Below are positions 1 to 7,791 of a DNA stretch of 64,000 bases, one piece after another; the first letter of the stretch is position 1, and every line of letters begins with the position of its first letter. A program made the translations under genes and the position numbers. Under the pieces are notes generated by a model. That model was given only the letters and a program-made list of their open reading frames with translations. It did not search any database and had not been told where the DNA came from. This stretch comes from Paenibacillus polysaccharolyticus (GTDB lineage Bacteria; Bacillota; Bacilli; Paenibacillales; Paenibacillaceae), in NCBI RefSeq assembly GCF_900102085.1, contig NZ_FMVM01000006.1, forward strand, positions 135,258 to 199,257, written 5' to 3'.

Positions 1-1
1 G

Positions 2-520
2 ATCTCACAGCAAATTACAACAATGCCACCTGCGAAGGCACAACGATGGCTGGAGCTTTTTCATGAGTGTTACGGCGCACTCGAAACCGGATATTCGCTG
101 CAAACGATGACCTTTGCCTCACAGATTATTGGTTACATGCTCGGCTTGCTTGCTTACGGTTCCTATGCCTCTGCGACAGATAACGGAGTGATGACCAGCA
201 AACAAGCAGCCGAGTATTCTGTACAGTATATGCTGGAGCACCTGGAGAGCGGGGTTACACTCAAGGAACTGGCAGCGCATGCCCGCTTGTCCGTGCCGCA
301 TTATTCCCAAGTGTTCAAACAGGTGACGGGTCATTCACCCATCGATTATTTCTTACGGCTCAAAATCCAGCATTCCTGCCGTTATCTTGATTTTACCGAT
401 TGGACGATCAAACAGATCAGCTCCGAGCTGGGGTTCAGTGACCCGTACTATTTTTCACGACTGTTCAGCAAAATGATGGGTCAATCCCCCACGGATTACC
501 GGAACCAATCCAAAGGATAA
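2..520 (+). CDS. AraC-family transcriptional regulator, C-terminal part (5' truncated by window edge)
   Basis: The reading frame is open back to the first bases of the window, so the start and probably an N-terminal sensing domain lie outside it. The last ~100 residues form the double helix-turn-helix of AraC regulators: a first HTH around LKELAAHARLSVPHYSQVFK and a second around IKQISSELGFSDPYYFSRLF, ending in the typical GQSPTDYR. The ATG at 23 has no ribosome binding site and sits mid-domain, so I do not take it as the start. Such proteins usually activate sugar or metabolite genes; the target is unknown, as nothing upstream is visible. A weak hairpin at 541-559 follows, without a clear T-run. 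Confidence 0.9.
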   Translation: MSQQITTMPPAKAQRWLELFHECYGALETGYSLQTMTFASQIIGYMLGLLAYGSYASATDNGVMTSKQAAEYSVQYMLEHLESGVTLKELAAHARLSVPHYSQVFKQVTGHSPIDYFLRLKIQHSCRYLDFTDWTIKQISSELGFSDPYYFSRLFSKMMGQSPTDYRNQSKG

Positions 521-628
521 ATTTGTGGGAAATTACAGCAACCTTTTGAACAAAAGGGTCGTCTATAGGGGCAAATCACTTTAAAACAAAGGGATATGAA
601 CTTCCTGGAAAAGCGAGGCGACACCGAA

Positions 629-1312
629 ATGAAGAAAAATATTATAGCAACTCTTACAGTAGGAGCCCTGCTTACACTCTCCTTAAGTGCGGGCCCTCTC
701 CATGCTGCGCCGTCCAAATTTACGGATATTCAAGGTATTCCGGGTGCAGACAAAATCGAATCTCTCCATCAGAATGGATTAATTAAAGGGGTTAGCGATA
801 ACTTGTTCAAGCCAGAAGAACAGCTGAGTACCGCGCAAGGCGTTCAATTGATCGTAGACGGACTGGACTTAAACCTGAATGCTATTCGTTTTATTAAAAT
901 GCCTGTACCTAGTGATTATTTCTCTGCTGTAAAAGACGGTGTCTGGTACAGCGATGCTTTCATCCGCGCACAGTACAACAGCATCAAGCTTCCGCAAAAT
1001 ATTGATCCGTCCAAACCGCTCACTCGTGAGCAGTACACTCTGTTCCTCATGCAAGCGATTGAGGCCAAAGGTGGTCTGCCTATGATCAAAATCCAGCCGG
1101 TAGACATTGCGGACGAGAATGAGCTTACACCAGAGTACCAAGGCGCCGTACAACGTTCTCTGGTGCTGAAGATTAGCGCGCTGGATGCGGAAGGACAGTT
1201 CCATCCGAAACAAGCCATTACTCGTGCTGAGGCTGCCGTGATGATGTACAATGCCATGGAGCACATGAAATCCTTCTTCACACCGCAAATCCCGGAAACA
1301 CCGGAGAAGTAA
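629..1312 (+). CDS. Secreted S-layer-homology (SLH) domain protein
   Basis: About 227 residues when started at the ATG at 629. That start puts a classic signal peptide at the N-terminus (MKKN, hydrophobic core, cleavage near LHA|APS). An in-frame ATG at 596 is only two bases from its AAAGGG and would add a charged leader, so I reject it. After the signal come SLH-like segments: FTDIQG, a leucine-rich helix and GLIKGVSDNLFKPEEQLSTAQGV; near the C-terminus FHPKQAITRAEAAVMMYNAM matches the F.P...ITRAE.A motif. SLH domains bind pyruvylated secondary wall polymers, so it is probably wall-associated. No catalytic domain is seen; it is short for an S-layer protein. Monocistronic with a terminator at 1345-1382. 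Confidence 0.8.
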   Translation: MKKNIIATLTVGALLTLSLSAGPLHAAPSKFTDIQGIPGADKIESLHQNGLIKGVSDNLFKPEEQLSTAQGVQLIVDGLDLNLNAIRFIKMPVPSDYFSAVKDGVWYSDAFIRAQYNSIKLPQNIDPSKPLTREQYTLFLMQAIEAKGGLPMIKIQPVDIADENELTPEYQGAVQRSLVLKISALDAEGQFHPKQAITRAEAAVMMYNAMEHMKSFFTPQIPETPEK

Positions 1313-1344
1313 ATGGTATCTCAGGATAAAAGAATAGAATGGCA

Positions 1345-1383
1345 AACCCCGCATCTTTCTTCTTTAGAAGGTGCGGGGTTTTG
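1345..1383 (+). terminator. Rho-independent terminator of the SLH gene
   Basis: A perfect 9-bp stem, AACCCCGCA (1345-1353) with TGCGGGGTT (1372-1380), contains an inner CTTCT/AGAAG hairpin and is followed by a short T-rich tract. It lies 32 bp after the stop codon. Confidence 0.75.
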
Positions 1384-1573
1384 TGTACAGCCTCAGTGCG
1401 ATTCTAAGACACTTGGGGAAAAGCTCTAAGAAAAACTGGTTTCCCAGGTCGGTTAAATCCGAGCTTCGTAGGATCAAATCTTCCTTCAGCGAGCCATCCT
1501 CCTGAAACGGATCTACAACAATCAACTGGTGTTCTACTAGAAATTGCATACCGACGGTCTGTAAAAATAGCAA
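1364..1573 (-). pseudogene. Possible gene remnant, unrecognised
   Basis: A 69-codon leftward frame whose middle reads like real protein (VEHQLIVVDPFQEDG, LKEDLILRSSDL). It has no ribosome binding site, and its upstream end lies inside the terminator of the neighbouring nitroreductase gene. Its 3' end runs through the terminator of the SLH gene. The simplest reading is a 3' fragment of a decayed gene, or a chance frame. No function can be given. Confidence 0.25.
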
Positions 1574-1612
1574 AAAAGCGAGTACTTTCCTCCAATAAGA
1601 GGATGTACTCGC
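1572..1612 (-). terminator. Terminator of the nitroreductase gene
   Basis: Inverted repeat GCGAGTAC (1578-1585) / GTACTCGC (1605-1612), extended inward by TCCTC/GAGGA. On the minus strand the stem is followed by a run of six T (1572-1577). It lies just downstream of the leftward gene ending at 1651. Confidence 0.85.
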
Positions 1613-1650
1613 TTAGAATATTACTGCCTATAATTCACGTTTAGATAGAC

Positions 1651-2277
1651 TTAGAAAGAACCTTTTACAACCACTTCGGACAATGGGAAGCGACCTGATG
1701 GACGAGCTGGCTCAGCAGCTTTACCTACAGTAATCAGCAAAGTTGGTACAAAGCGTGCAGGGATGTTGAATGCTTCGATCAATTGTTGTGGGTTGTATCC
1801 GCCCATTGGGCAAGTGTCATAACCCAGGGAACGTGCTGCCAGCATAATGTTTTGGGAAGCAAAAGAAGCGTTGCGGATTGCTTCATCACGAGCGATTTGC
1901 GGGCTTTGGTAAGCACCGTTAATTTGACCCACCAACGCGTCACGAACTTCAGCAGGCAATGCGCCAGCTTCAACAGCTTGATCGTAGATGAATGTATTGC
2001 GGTTCGCTTCCAGATCACCGAGAACGGCAATCGTAACAGAACTGTCCACTACTTGAGTTTGTCCGTAAGCGATCGGGAGCAATTTTGCTTTGTCTGCTTC
2101 GGATTCAATCACGAGGAATCTCCAGTGTTGCAGGTTCCAGGAAGACGGGGCTTCAGAAGCTGCAGTCAAGATTGCGTTCAGGTCAGCCTCCGGCAATACA
2201 AAACCTTTTTCATACTTTTTAACTGCGTGGCGTTCGCTAATAACGCTAAGTGTTTCATTTTTTTCAGTAACGGACAT
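1651..2277 (-). CDS. Nitroreductase-family NAD(P)H:FMN oxidoreductase
   Basis: A protein of about 208 residues of the small nitroreductase fold: FMN-binding homodimers that reduce nitro compounds, quinones or flavins with NAD(P)H. Visible family marks are the N-terminal ISERHAVKKYEKG segment (RxxxxR/K FMN contact), EAPSSWNLQHWRFLVI in the active-site helix region, and LGYDTCPMGGYNP in the C-terminal half. The start at 2277 is chosen because AGGAG lies 8-9 bases upstream; the longer GTG form at 2286 would overlap that site. An Rrf2 regulator lies upstream on the same strand, suggesting redox or electrophile control. The physiological substrate is not predictable. Confidence 0.88.
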   Translation of the reverse strand: MSVTEKNETLSVISERHAVKKYEKGFVLPEADLNAILTAASEAPSSWNLQHWRFLVIESEADKAKLLPIAYGQTQVVDSSVTIAVLGDLEANRNTFIYDQAVEAGALPAEVRDALVGQINGAYQSPQIARDEAIRNASFASQNIMLAARSLGYDTCPMGGYNPQQLIEAFNIPARFVPTLLITVGKAAEPARPSGRFPLSEVVVKGSF

Positions 2278-2513
2278 GTGTTCCACTCCTTAGTTCTGTT
2301 TGGAATATTATATTTTTACGTTCGCAAAGCACGCCTTGAAAGCCATTCCGCCCCAAGCACAGGCCTTCCGAAAATAACATCAGCGCAGACGAACGCTCCC
2401 CATCTGTGTTCACGTTATGCCCGGAATTACCTCAACTTTCAACCTCTTTTACACCGGAGCATACGTATCTCTTACACTTCTCTCCCATGAGCCATGACTC
2501 TGACAGCACCCAT

Positions 2514-2975
2514 TCAGATCTTCTCTTTGGTAGATACCCCTTCCATCGGAAAAGGACCTTCTCCACGCTCAATGCTTTGCATCACATCAAGGATGGATAT
2601 GCGGTCGAAATAAGCGCTCAGCGCTTCTTCCCCTCCATCGTATATAGCCCCCATCACACCCTGCATATTAGAGGAAACTTTACACGGTGAACCCGATTCA
2701 CCTGAACACCAGCTTGGCCCGAGCGAACCTCCAGCAACTAGTCTGTACACTTCTCCAAGCTTGATCTCTTCACTTGGTCGACTAAGCAAGTATCCCCCAT
2801 GAGCACCTTCTTTGGTCGTCAAGTAACCATGTTTGCGCAGAACACTCAGTACCTTGCGGACTCTGGCCGGGTGTGTGCCCACACTTTGAGACAGGTCTTC
2901 ACTGTTGGCCATACACTCGCTTCTCATCGATAGAAAAACAAGACAATGCACCGCAATGGTAAATTCGCTGTTCAT
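2514..2975 (-). CDS. Rrf2-family transcriptional regulator
   Basis: A 153-residue protein with the Rrf2 layout: an N-terminal winged helix (MNSEFTIAVHCLVFLS, then LSQSVGTHPARVRKVLSVLRKHG as the recognition helix), the GAHGGYLLSRPSEEI wing, and a C-terminal helix. Two cysteines sit in the central loop (PSWCSGESGSPCKV), in the region where other members carry metal-cluster or redox cysteines; three would be usual for an iron-sulfur form, so a redox or electrophile sensor of the YwnA type is as likely. It is transcribed toward the nitroreductase gene, 236 bp away, its most probable target, and from a consensus promoter overlapped by a palindrome (3029-3066), implying autoregulation. Confidence 0.88.
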   Translation of the reverse strand: MNSEFTIAVHCLVFLSMRSECMANSEDLSQSVGTHPARVRKVLSVLRKHGYLTTKEGAHGGYLLSRPSEEIKLGEVYRLVAGGSLGPSWCSGESGSPCKVSSNMQGVMGAIYDGGEEALSAYFDRISILDVMQSIERGEGPFPMEGVSTKEKI

Positions 2976-3028
2976 AACTTACTCCCTTCCCGGCATACAA
3001 CACCGATGAACTTCATTCCAAGGTAAGT

Positions 3029-3066
3029 ATAACTGTCATTATATGAATAACAGTTATGTTTGTCAA
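3029..3066 (-). promoter_or_regulatory. Consensus sigma-A promoter with palindromic operator for the Rrf2 gene
   Basis: On the minus strand, TTGACA (3061-3066), exactly 17 bp, then TATAAT (3038-3043): a perfect consensus promoter. An inverted repeat ATAACTGT (3029-3036) / ACAGTTAT (3050-3057) covers the spacer and -10 element, placed to block RNA polymerase. It most likely binds the Rrf2 protein itself; this assignment is inference. Confidence 0.75.
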
Positions 3067-3181
3067 CACTTGCTCCTGAACGTCATTTGATCTTAGATTT
3101 CCCTGTTATATCAATACTTACACTCTCTTGGTAATCTGCCGAACGCTGATTCAAAACTGTTGATGGAAACGTTCTATGCAT

Positions 3182-3214
3182 AAAAAAGTGAGCCTTTCGC
3201 TTCGCGAAGGGCTC
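3182..3214 (-). terminator. Orphan leftward terminator hairpin
   Basis: GAGCCTTTCGC (3190-3200) pairs with GCGAAGGGCTC (3204-3214) through one G-U pair, a three-base loop and, on the minus strand, a six-T tail (3182-3187). No leftward gene lies upstream of it, as the next gene on that side is transcribed rightward from about 3380. Confidence 0.6.
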
Positions 3215-3344
3215 CAATAAGATAGACATATGAAAGGGCTTACGTGATTATTATAATCGCTAATCTTCATTTTGAAAACGCTTTTTTTGTAAAGTTTGAT
3301 TTTAAGCTGATTCAGGATTTATCCGGTTATGATGAAAATTTATA

Positions 3345-3388
3345 TTGCATAAACTAATGTCATTAGTTATATTACTAACATCATTAGT
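3345..3388 (+). promoter_or_regulatory. Promoter of the MBL-fold/TetR operon with two pseudo-palindromic operators
   Basis: -35 TTGCAT (3345-3350), a 17-bp spacer and -10 TATATT (3368-3373). Operator 1, ACTAATGTCATTAGT (3353-3367), fills the spacer. Operator 2, ACTAACATCATTAGT (3374-3388), covers the expected start site. Their centres are 21 bp apart, about two helical turns. The TetR regulator encoded at 4127 is the obvious ligand. Confidence 0.8.
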
Positions 3389-3404
3389 TTTAGGAGGATT
3401 TCCG

Positions 3405-4130
3405 ATGCGGATCACCCGTGAATTCGATGTTTACCAAGTCACCTTTCTTCCCCGCCTCTTCCCTGTAAATGTCTATCTTGTTGAAGAGGAACAAGGCCTG
3501 ACCCTGATTGATACAGGCATGCCATTCAGTCTCAAAGGTATTCTGGAGACAGCCGCTTCCTTGGGGAAACCCATCACCACCATCATCCTGACCCATGCCC
3601 ATGCGGATCACGTTGGAGCGCTTGATGGTCTCAAGGATGCGCTCCCCGATGCTGAGGTATGCATCTCCAGCCGAGATGCCAAGCTATTAACCGGGGACAC
3701 ATCGCTGTTGCCGCACGAGCCGCAGACCCCGGTACGCGGCAGTGTGCCCAAAGGCATCCGTACGCAGCCGGATCGCCTGCTCGAAGATGGCGACCAGATT
3801 GGATCGCTGGTCGCTATTGCTTCTCCAGGCCATACGCCTGGGCATATGGCCTTCATGGATACACGCAGCCGAGTGTTGATCGTCGGCGATGCGTATCAAG
3901 TGCGCGGGGGCCTCGCCGTGTCCGGCCGCGTGCGCCCGCTCTTCCCGTTCCCTGCGCTGGCCACGTGGAATCGCGAAGCGGCACTAGCCAGCGGGAAGCG
4001 CCTGGCGGAGCTGGAGCCGTCCGTGCTGGCCGTTGGCCACGGACGAATGCTCCGCCAGCCCGCGGCGGCCATGCGCGCGGCAGTCGCTGATGCTCAGCAG
4101 CGACTGCAACCAGCCGGGGGGCAGCGATGA
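3405..4130 (+). CDS. MBL-fold metallo-hydrolase
   Basis: A metallo-beta-lactamase-fold protein of about 241 residues, probably a cytoplasmic Zn-dependent hydrolase. It carries the diagnostic THAHADHVG (HxHxDH metal motif), a downstream metal-ligand histidine in SPGHTPGHMAF, and the late GHG (AVGHGRM). Start at 3405 because AGGAGG lies 8 bases upstream; the longer frame beginning at 3345 would start inside the promoter. The stop overlaps the start of the following TetR gene (ATGA), so the two are co-translated and share the promoter at 3345-3373. The substrate is unknown; a detoxification or lactonase-like role fits the TetR partner. Confidence 0.9.
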   Translation: MRITREFDVYQVTFLPRLFPVNVYLVEEEQGLTLIDTGMPFSLKGILETAASLGKPITTIILTHAHADHVGALDGLKDALPDAEVCISSRDAKLLTGDTSLLPHEPQTPVRGSVPKGIRTQPDRLLEDGDQIGSLVAIASPGHTPGHMAFMDTRSRVLIVGDAYQVRGGLAVSGRVRPLFPFPALATWNREAALASGKRLAELEPSVLAVGHGRMLRQPAAAMRAAVADAQQRLQPAGGQR

Positions 4131-4702
4131 GCCCCCGGCAAGGTCTGGATCGCGGCGCGTTACTTGACGCTGCGATTCAGATCGTGGACAGCGACGGCTT
4201 TGAGGCGCTGACCCTGGCCGCTCTTGCGAAGCGGCTGGATGTGCGCTCGCCGTCGCTCTATAACCACATCAGCGGGCTCCCCGGGCTTCGCCAGGAACTG
4301 GCGCTGATGTCAGTGCAACAGCTTGGCCTTGCCGTAAACGAGGCTACGGCGGATCGCACCGGCGACGAGGCCATTCAAGCCATCGCCGCTGCTTATATAG
4401 GCTTCGTTCGCCAGCATCCCGGGCTCTACGAAGCCTCATACCATGCGCCCGACCTGAATGAACCGCAGCTCGCGGCATGCAAAACAGCTCTGCTGGACAT
4501 GCTGCTGCATACCCTGCAGCCATACCCCCTCACCGAAGCGCAAGCATTGCATGCTGTTCGGGGGTTGCGCAGCCTCTGCCATGGTTTTGCCTCTATTGAG
4601 GCACAAGGCGGCTTCGGCATGGATTTCAGTCCGGACGATAGCCTGCGTCTGACCGTGTCCGCTTTTCTCCACGGGCTGCGCCACCTGTCTGAAGACATAT
4701 AA
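4127..4702 (+). CDS. TetR/AcrR-family repressor (WHG-type C-terminal domain)
   Basis: A 191-residue regulator with an N-terminal TetR helix-turn-helix (LTLAALAKRLDVRSPSLYNH) and a C-terminal ligand domain of the WHG/TetR_C_33 kind (RGLRSLCHGFASIEAQGGFG). It overlaps the MBL hydrolase stop by four bases. The twin operators around the operon promoter (3353-3388) are the natural binding sites, which would make this an autoregulated module induced by a small molecule that the hydrolase may process. Its third positions are very G+C-rich compared with the next genes. Confidence 0.88.
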   Translation: MSPRQGLDRGALLDAAIQIVDSDGFEALTLAALAKRLDVRSPSLYNHISGLPGLRQELALMSVQQLGLAVNEATADRTGDEAIQAIAAAYIGFVRQHPGLYEASYHAPDLNEPQLAACKTALLDMLLHTLQPYPLTEAQALHAVRGLRSLCHGFASIEAQGGFGMDFSPDDSLRLTVSAFLHGLRHLSEDI

Positions 4703-5600
4703 ATGAGGGCAAAGCTAAGTTTCCCAAAATATCCGAGCAAGAGAAAACCGCCCGGATACTCGTAAGCAACCGAACGAAACAAGATACTCTTCGTTCGAGA
4801 GCTGAGCTACACCAAGTAATAGAGGTTCGTCTAACCAAACGAACGAAGTTTCCCGCACCGCTTGTAGCTTCTGGCTCACGCGGTGCCCCTCTTCATGCGA
4901 AGCATGCCTACAACTAAGCTAACCTCCGTCGCCTGATCCGTTGAATCTGTCCGACCTACTACAATTTCCTCTCAACAAATTGAGACTTCCATGCGTCTGC
5001 CAGAATTCTAACGATCACCAGAGAGTTTATATGCCAGATAAACAGCCTTTTGGAATTCTAACGATCATCAGAGATGCTATTTTCTCAAAAAACGGTTAGA
5101 AACCATATAACAGACCGAGAATTCACAAAATAAGGTTTCTCCTGATCGTTAGAATTAAAAGAAGCAGAAATGCGGCAAATAAGCTTCCTGGTGATCGTTA
5201 GCCTAAAGAGCTTGTGCCCAGGAACAGGAGCAGGAGGTTAATAAGTTTAGATACACCATCCCACGCCTGTCCATCTGTTGCAGTAATCCCTTCTTAGTGC
5301 AGCCATTAGTACATCTGTTAGTACATCTGCTTAATTTCCTCTTATTCGAATAAACGGCAACTCATCGGGAACAATACTAGAGCGTGTCTTGAAACCTACT
5401 GAAGTGCATCTTTCCCCCTTCCCGCCTCTGCTACGTCACTTTCTCTTGACGTGTCCCGATACGCCTGCGGGAAACTTCCTTGCTTGGAATGAACATTCGG
5501 CAAAATCAGCTTTCTTCAGAGTTTTCAGACACTTCCTACATATTTTCCTAACAAAAAACGATCAACATTGCCTGCATTTTTAAAAGATATGTGTTCTATC
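4703..5600. other. Long intergenic region without a convincing gene
   Basis: About 900 bp. It holds a small hairpin, CGAACGAA (4771-4778) / TTCGTTCG (4790-4797), a further CGAACGAA near 4840, and the four-copy repeat at 5003-5204. A 64-codon frame at 5389-5583 lacks a ribosome binding site and resembles nothing known. The last part carries the ccdC promoter. Confidence 0.6.
5003..5204. repeat. Four-copy nested palindromic repeat (TCTAACGATCANCAG family)
   Basis: Two forward copies, GAATTCTAACGATCACCAGA (from 5003) and GAATTCTAACGATCATCAGA (from 5053), are followed by two inverted copies, TCTCCTGATCGTTAGAATT (5138-5156) and CCTGGTGATCGTTAGCC (5187-5203). Spacing is about 50, 85 and 49 bp. The outer two share CTAACGATCACCAG exactly, so the block is a nested inverted repeat about 200 bp long, without a coding frame. 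Confidence 0.8.
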
Positions 5601-5601
5601 G

Positions 5602-5631
5602 AGTTCCTGTATTTGTGCTATAATAGGAACT
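5602..5631 (+). promoter_or_regulatory. Extended -10 promoter of ccdC flanked by a 7-bp inverted repeat
   Basis: TGCTATAAT (5616-5624) is a textbook extended -10 element, with a weak -35 (TTCTAT, 5594-5599, 19-bp spacing). AGTTCCT (5602-5608) and AGGAACT (5625-5631) flank it and could be an operator. Confidence 0.65.
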
Positions 5632-5702
5632 GAAAAATCAGGTCTTTTTGTATCTTATCCGGTTGAACGGATTACATATCATTGTAGAAAGAGGGCGTTT
5701 AC

Positions 5703-6188
5703 GTGGCTCAAATCTCTCCGTACTATCTTCAAATCGGGGCGACTGTTGGCATGCTTGTCATGGCCTTACTTGCCATCTTCATTCGTATGAAAGCCAGCCA
5801 CCGGCCGGTCACCATCCGTAAAATTATTATTCCGCCGCTCGGCATGAGCACAGGCTTTTTTATGTTTGTTGTACCGGAGACCCATGTTCCATGGTTGTGG
5901 GCGCTCATCGCGCTTCTAGTCGGCTGGTTTATTTTCTCGTATCCTCTCATTCGCAGCACCAAGTTTGAACGCGTAGGAGAAGAGATTTTTGCCACACGTT
6001 CCCGCAGCTTTGCCTTCATTTTGCTAGGACTTCTGGCTGTACGCCTGATTCTGCATGAAGTCATCCAGCGATATGTCAGCATTCCGCAAACAGGCGGTCT
6101 GTTCTTCCTGCTGGCGTTCGGTATGATTGTGCGCTGGCGTGTATATATGTACAAACACTACAAGGAAGTGCTCGCTGTTCAGAACTAA
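5703..6188 (+). CDS. ccdC: CcdC-family membrane protein (DUF1453)
   Basis: A 161-residue, very hydrophobic protein with about five membrane helices (near residues 8-27, 45-60, 66-83, 105-120 and 133-148). It matches the CcdC/YneN family by length and by phrases such as RMKASHRPVTIRKIIIPPLGMSTGFFMF and ERVGEEIFATRSRSF. In Bacillus ccdC lies next to ccdA in a cytochrome c maturation locus but is not essential for it; here no ccdA is nearby. Starts with GTG at 5703 behind AAAGAGGG. Monocistronic, between its own promoter and the bidirectional terminator at 6330-6384. Confidence 0.85.
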   Translation: MAQISPYYLQIGATVGMLVMALLAIFIRMKASHRPVTIRKIIIPPLGMSTGFFMFVVPETHVPWLWALIALLVGWFIFSYPLIRSTKFERVGEEIFATRSRSFAFILLGLLAVRLILHEVIQRYVSIPQTGGLFFLLAFGMIVRWRVYMYKHYKEVLAVQN

Positions 6189-6329
6189 ACGGTAGCTAAA
6201 ATCCCCCGGCACTACCCTGATTTTTATAGGTCTAGAGCAATAAGAAATTAAACAATCAAGGTATTAAGCATTTACCAATCACATTGATCACATCAACTTA
6301 GCGATAACATCAATCGACATCAACATCAA

Positions 6330-6384
6330 TTTAAAAAGACACGTTCAACACACCATTAAAAGGTGCCACGAACGTGTCTTTTGC
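6330..6384. terminator. Bidirectional terminator between convergent ccdC and the MDR oxidoreductase
   Basis: AAAAGACACGTTC (6334-6346) and GAACGTGTCTTTT (6370-6382) form a perfect 13-bp stem with an inner CACC/GGTG. A- and T-runs at the two feet make it work in both directions. Confidence 0.85.
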
Positions 6385-6487
6385 TTGCAGGCTGCAACGA
6401 CTTAATCAGAACTGTTATGCGGAAGTCGCTTTAATCGTTGGAATGAATGTACTCATCCATCAACCCAAGTTTACTCGCTCAATCCAT

Positions 6488-7501
6488 CTATTCAGGGTCT
6501 GCAACCTTCACTAGCTGCTTGCCCAGATTATCTCCAGAGAAGAGTCCAATGAAAGCTTCCGGCGTCCGTTCGAAGCCGTCCACAATATTTTCTTCATACT
6601 GCAGCTTGCCTTCCTGAATCCACTTTGCCAACTTGGCGCGGCCTTCCTTGAAAGACTTCGTGTAGTCGCCCAGCAGAAAACCTTTCATCAGCGCCGTGTT
6701 CGTTAGCAGCAGTGTTTGTGGACGCATGCCGATATCCGGTTTCTCCAGATTATAAGACGAGATCTGTCCGCACAGCGGAATACGGGCATTCCGATTGATA
6801 TGACGCAGTACAGCATCCGAGATATCGCCGCCAACATTGTCGAAGTATACGTCGACTCCGTCAGGACAAGCCTTTTCAATCGCTGCCGACATATCTTGCT
6901 CCGTCTTATAGTTCAGCACAACGTCGAAACCAAGCTTTTCTTTCAGATAGGTACATTTATCGTCAGAACCTGCGATACCGACCACACGCGCACCGACGAT
7001 TTTACCGATCTGACCTGCGATCATCCCCACAGCTCCTGCCGCACCAGAGACCACAACGGTCTCTCCATCTTTGGGTTTGCCGATATCCTCCATGCCGAAA
7101 TACGCGGTCAAACCTGTCAGGCCCAATGCACCGAGATAAGCTGTAATTGGAGCCTCGTCCGAATCAATCAGCGACAGATCCGTCGTATTGACCGCAGCAT
7201 ATTGCTGCCAGCCCCACATCCCCGTCACCAGATCACCTTTGCGTAAATTGGGCTCGGATGATTCCACAACCTGCCCGATCGCTCCTCCCTTAATGACTTC
7301 ATTCAGGGCGTACGGCGGTGCATAGGATTTCGTATCTTTCATTCGTCCCCGCATGTACGGATCGACCGACAAATATAATGTACGAACCAGCACTTGCCCA
7401 GCTTCCGGTTCAGGTAGCGATGCCTCAACGAATTCAAAATTCTCTTTGGATGGGGCCCCTTCAGGACGGGACGCCAGTACGATCTGTTTATTTACACTCA
7501 T
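6488..7501 (-). CDS. NADP-dependent MDR-family oxidoreductase (YfmJ/leukotriene B4 dehydrogenase type)
   Basis: A medium-chain dehydrogenase/reductase without zinc ligands, about 337 residues, of the prostaglandin reductase/alkenal reductase branch that reduces activated C=C bonds with NADPH. Seen: an N-terminal GroES-like part (YLSVDPYMRGRM), the nucleotide-binding loop VSGAAGAVGMIAGQIGK, then GVDVYFDNVGG and the C-terminal GFERTPEAF.GLFSGDN.GKQLVKV typical of this family. ATG at 7501 is chosen for the AGGAGG 8 bases upstream, removing a 22-residue extension. Likely a cytoplasmic detoxification enzyme. No terminator is seen toward map. Confidence 0.9.
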   Translation of the reverse strand: MSVNKQIVLASRPEGAPSKENFEFVEASLPEPEAGQVLVRTLYLSVDPYMRGRMKDTKSYAPPYALNEVIKGGAIGQVVESSEPNLRKGDLVTGMWGWQQYAAVNTTDLSLIDSDEAPITAYLGALGLTGLTAYFGMEDIGKPKDGETVVVSGAAGAVGMIAGQIGKIVGARVVGIAGSDDKCTYLKEKLGFDVVLNYKTEQDMSAAIEKACPDGVDVYFDNVGGDISDAVLRHINRNARIPLCGQISSYNLEKPDIGMRPQTLLLTNTALMKGFLLGDYTKSFKEGRAKLAKWIQEGKLQYEENIVDGFERTPEAFIGLFSGDNLGKQLVKVADPE

Positions 7502-7791
7502 TAAAATAACCTCCTGATTCCCAGTGGCTTCAAGGTCAGCCCTTGTCATCTGCAGTAACACAGGCACACCACTGGCTCTATGTTGATCTTCATAATAGTT
7601 TAAACCGAAACAGGCGGATCACAAACGTGGGCCGCCCGGAAATATACAAATTTCGTCACATTATAGCTCTAAAACAACCTTACAGCACAGTGAAAATGAA
7701 TTAGCCAATAGTGAAATGACACAATCTTTTCATTCTGGGCGAATAGCCTTACATCTGTGTGTAGTCCACCCATCTGAATCCCTACCCCATC

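Noticed and set aside
1783..2490. 235-codon rightward frame opposite the nitroreductase gene
   Set aside because: Antisense shadow running on into the intergenic region; no family features or ribosome site.
5389..5583. 64-codon frame in the long gap before ccdC
   Set aside because: No ribosome site, His/Phe/Pro-rich, no recognisable feature.
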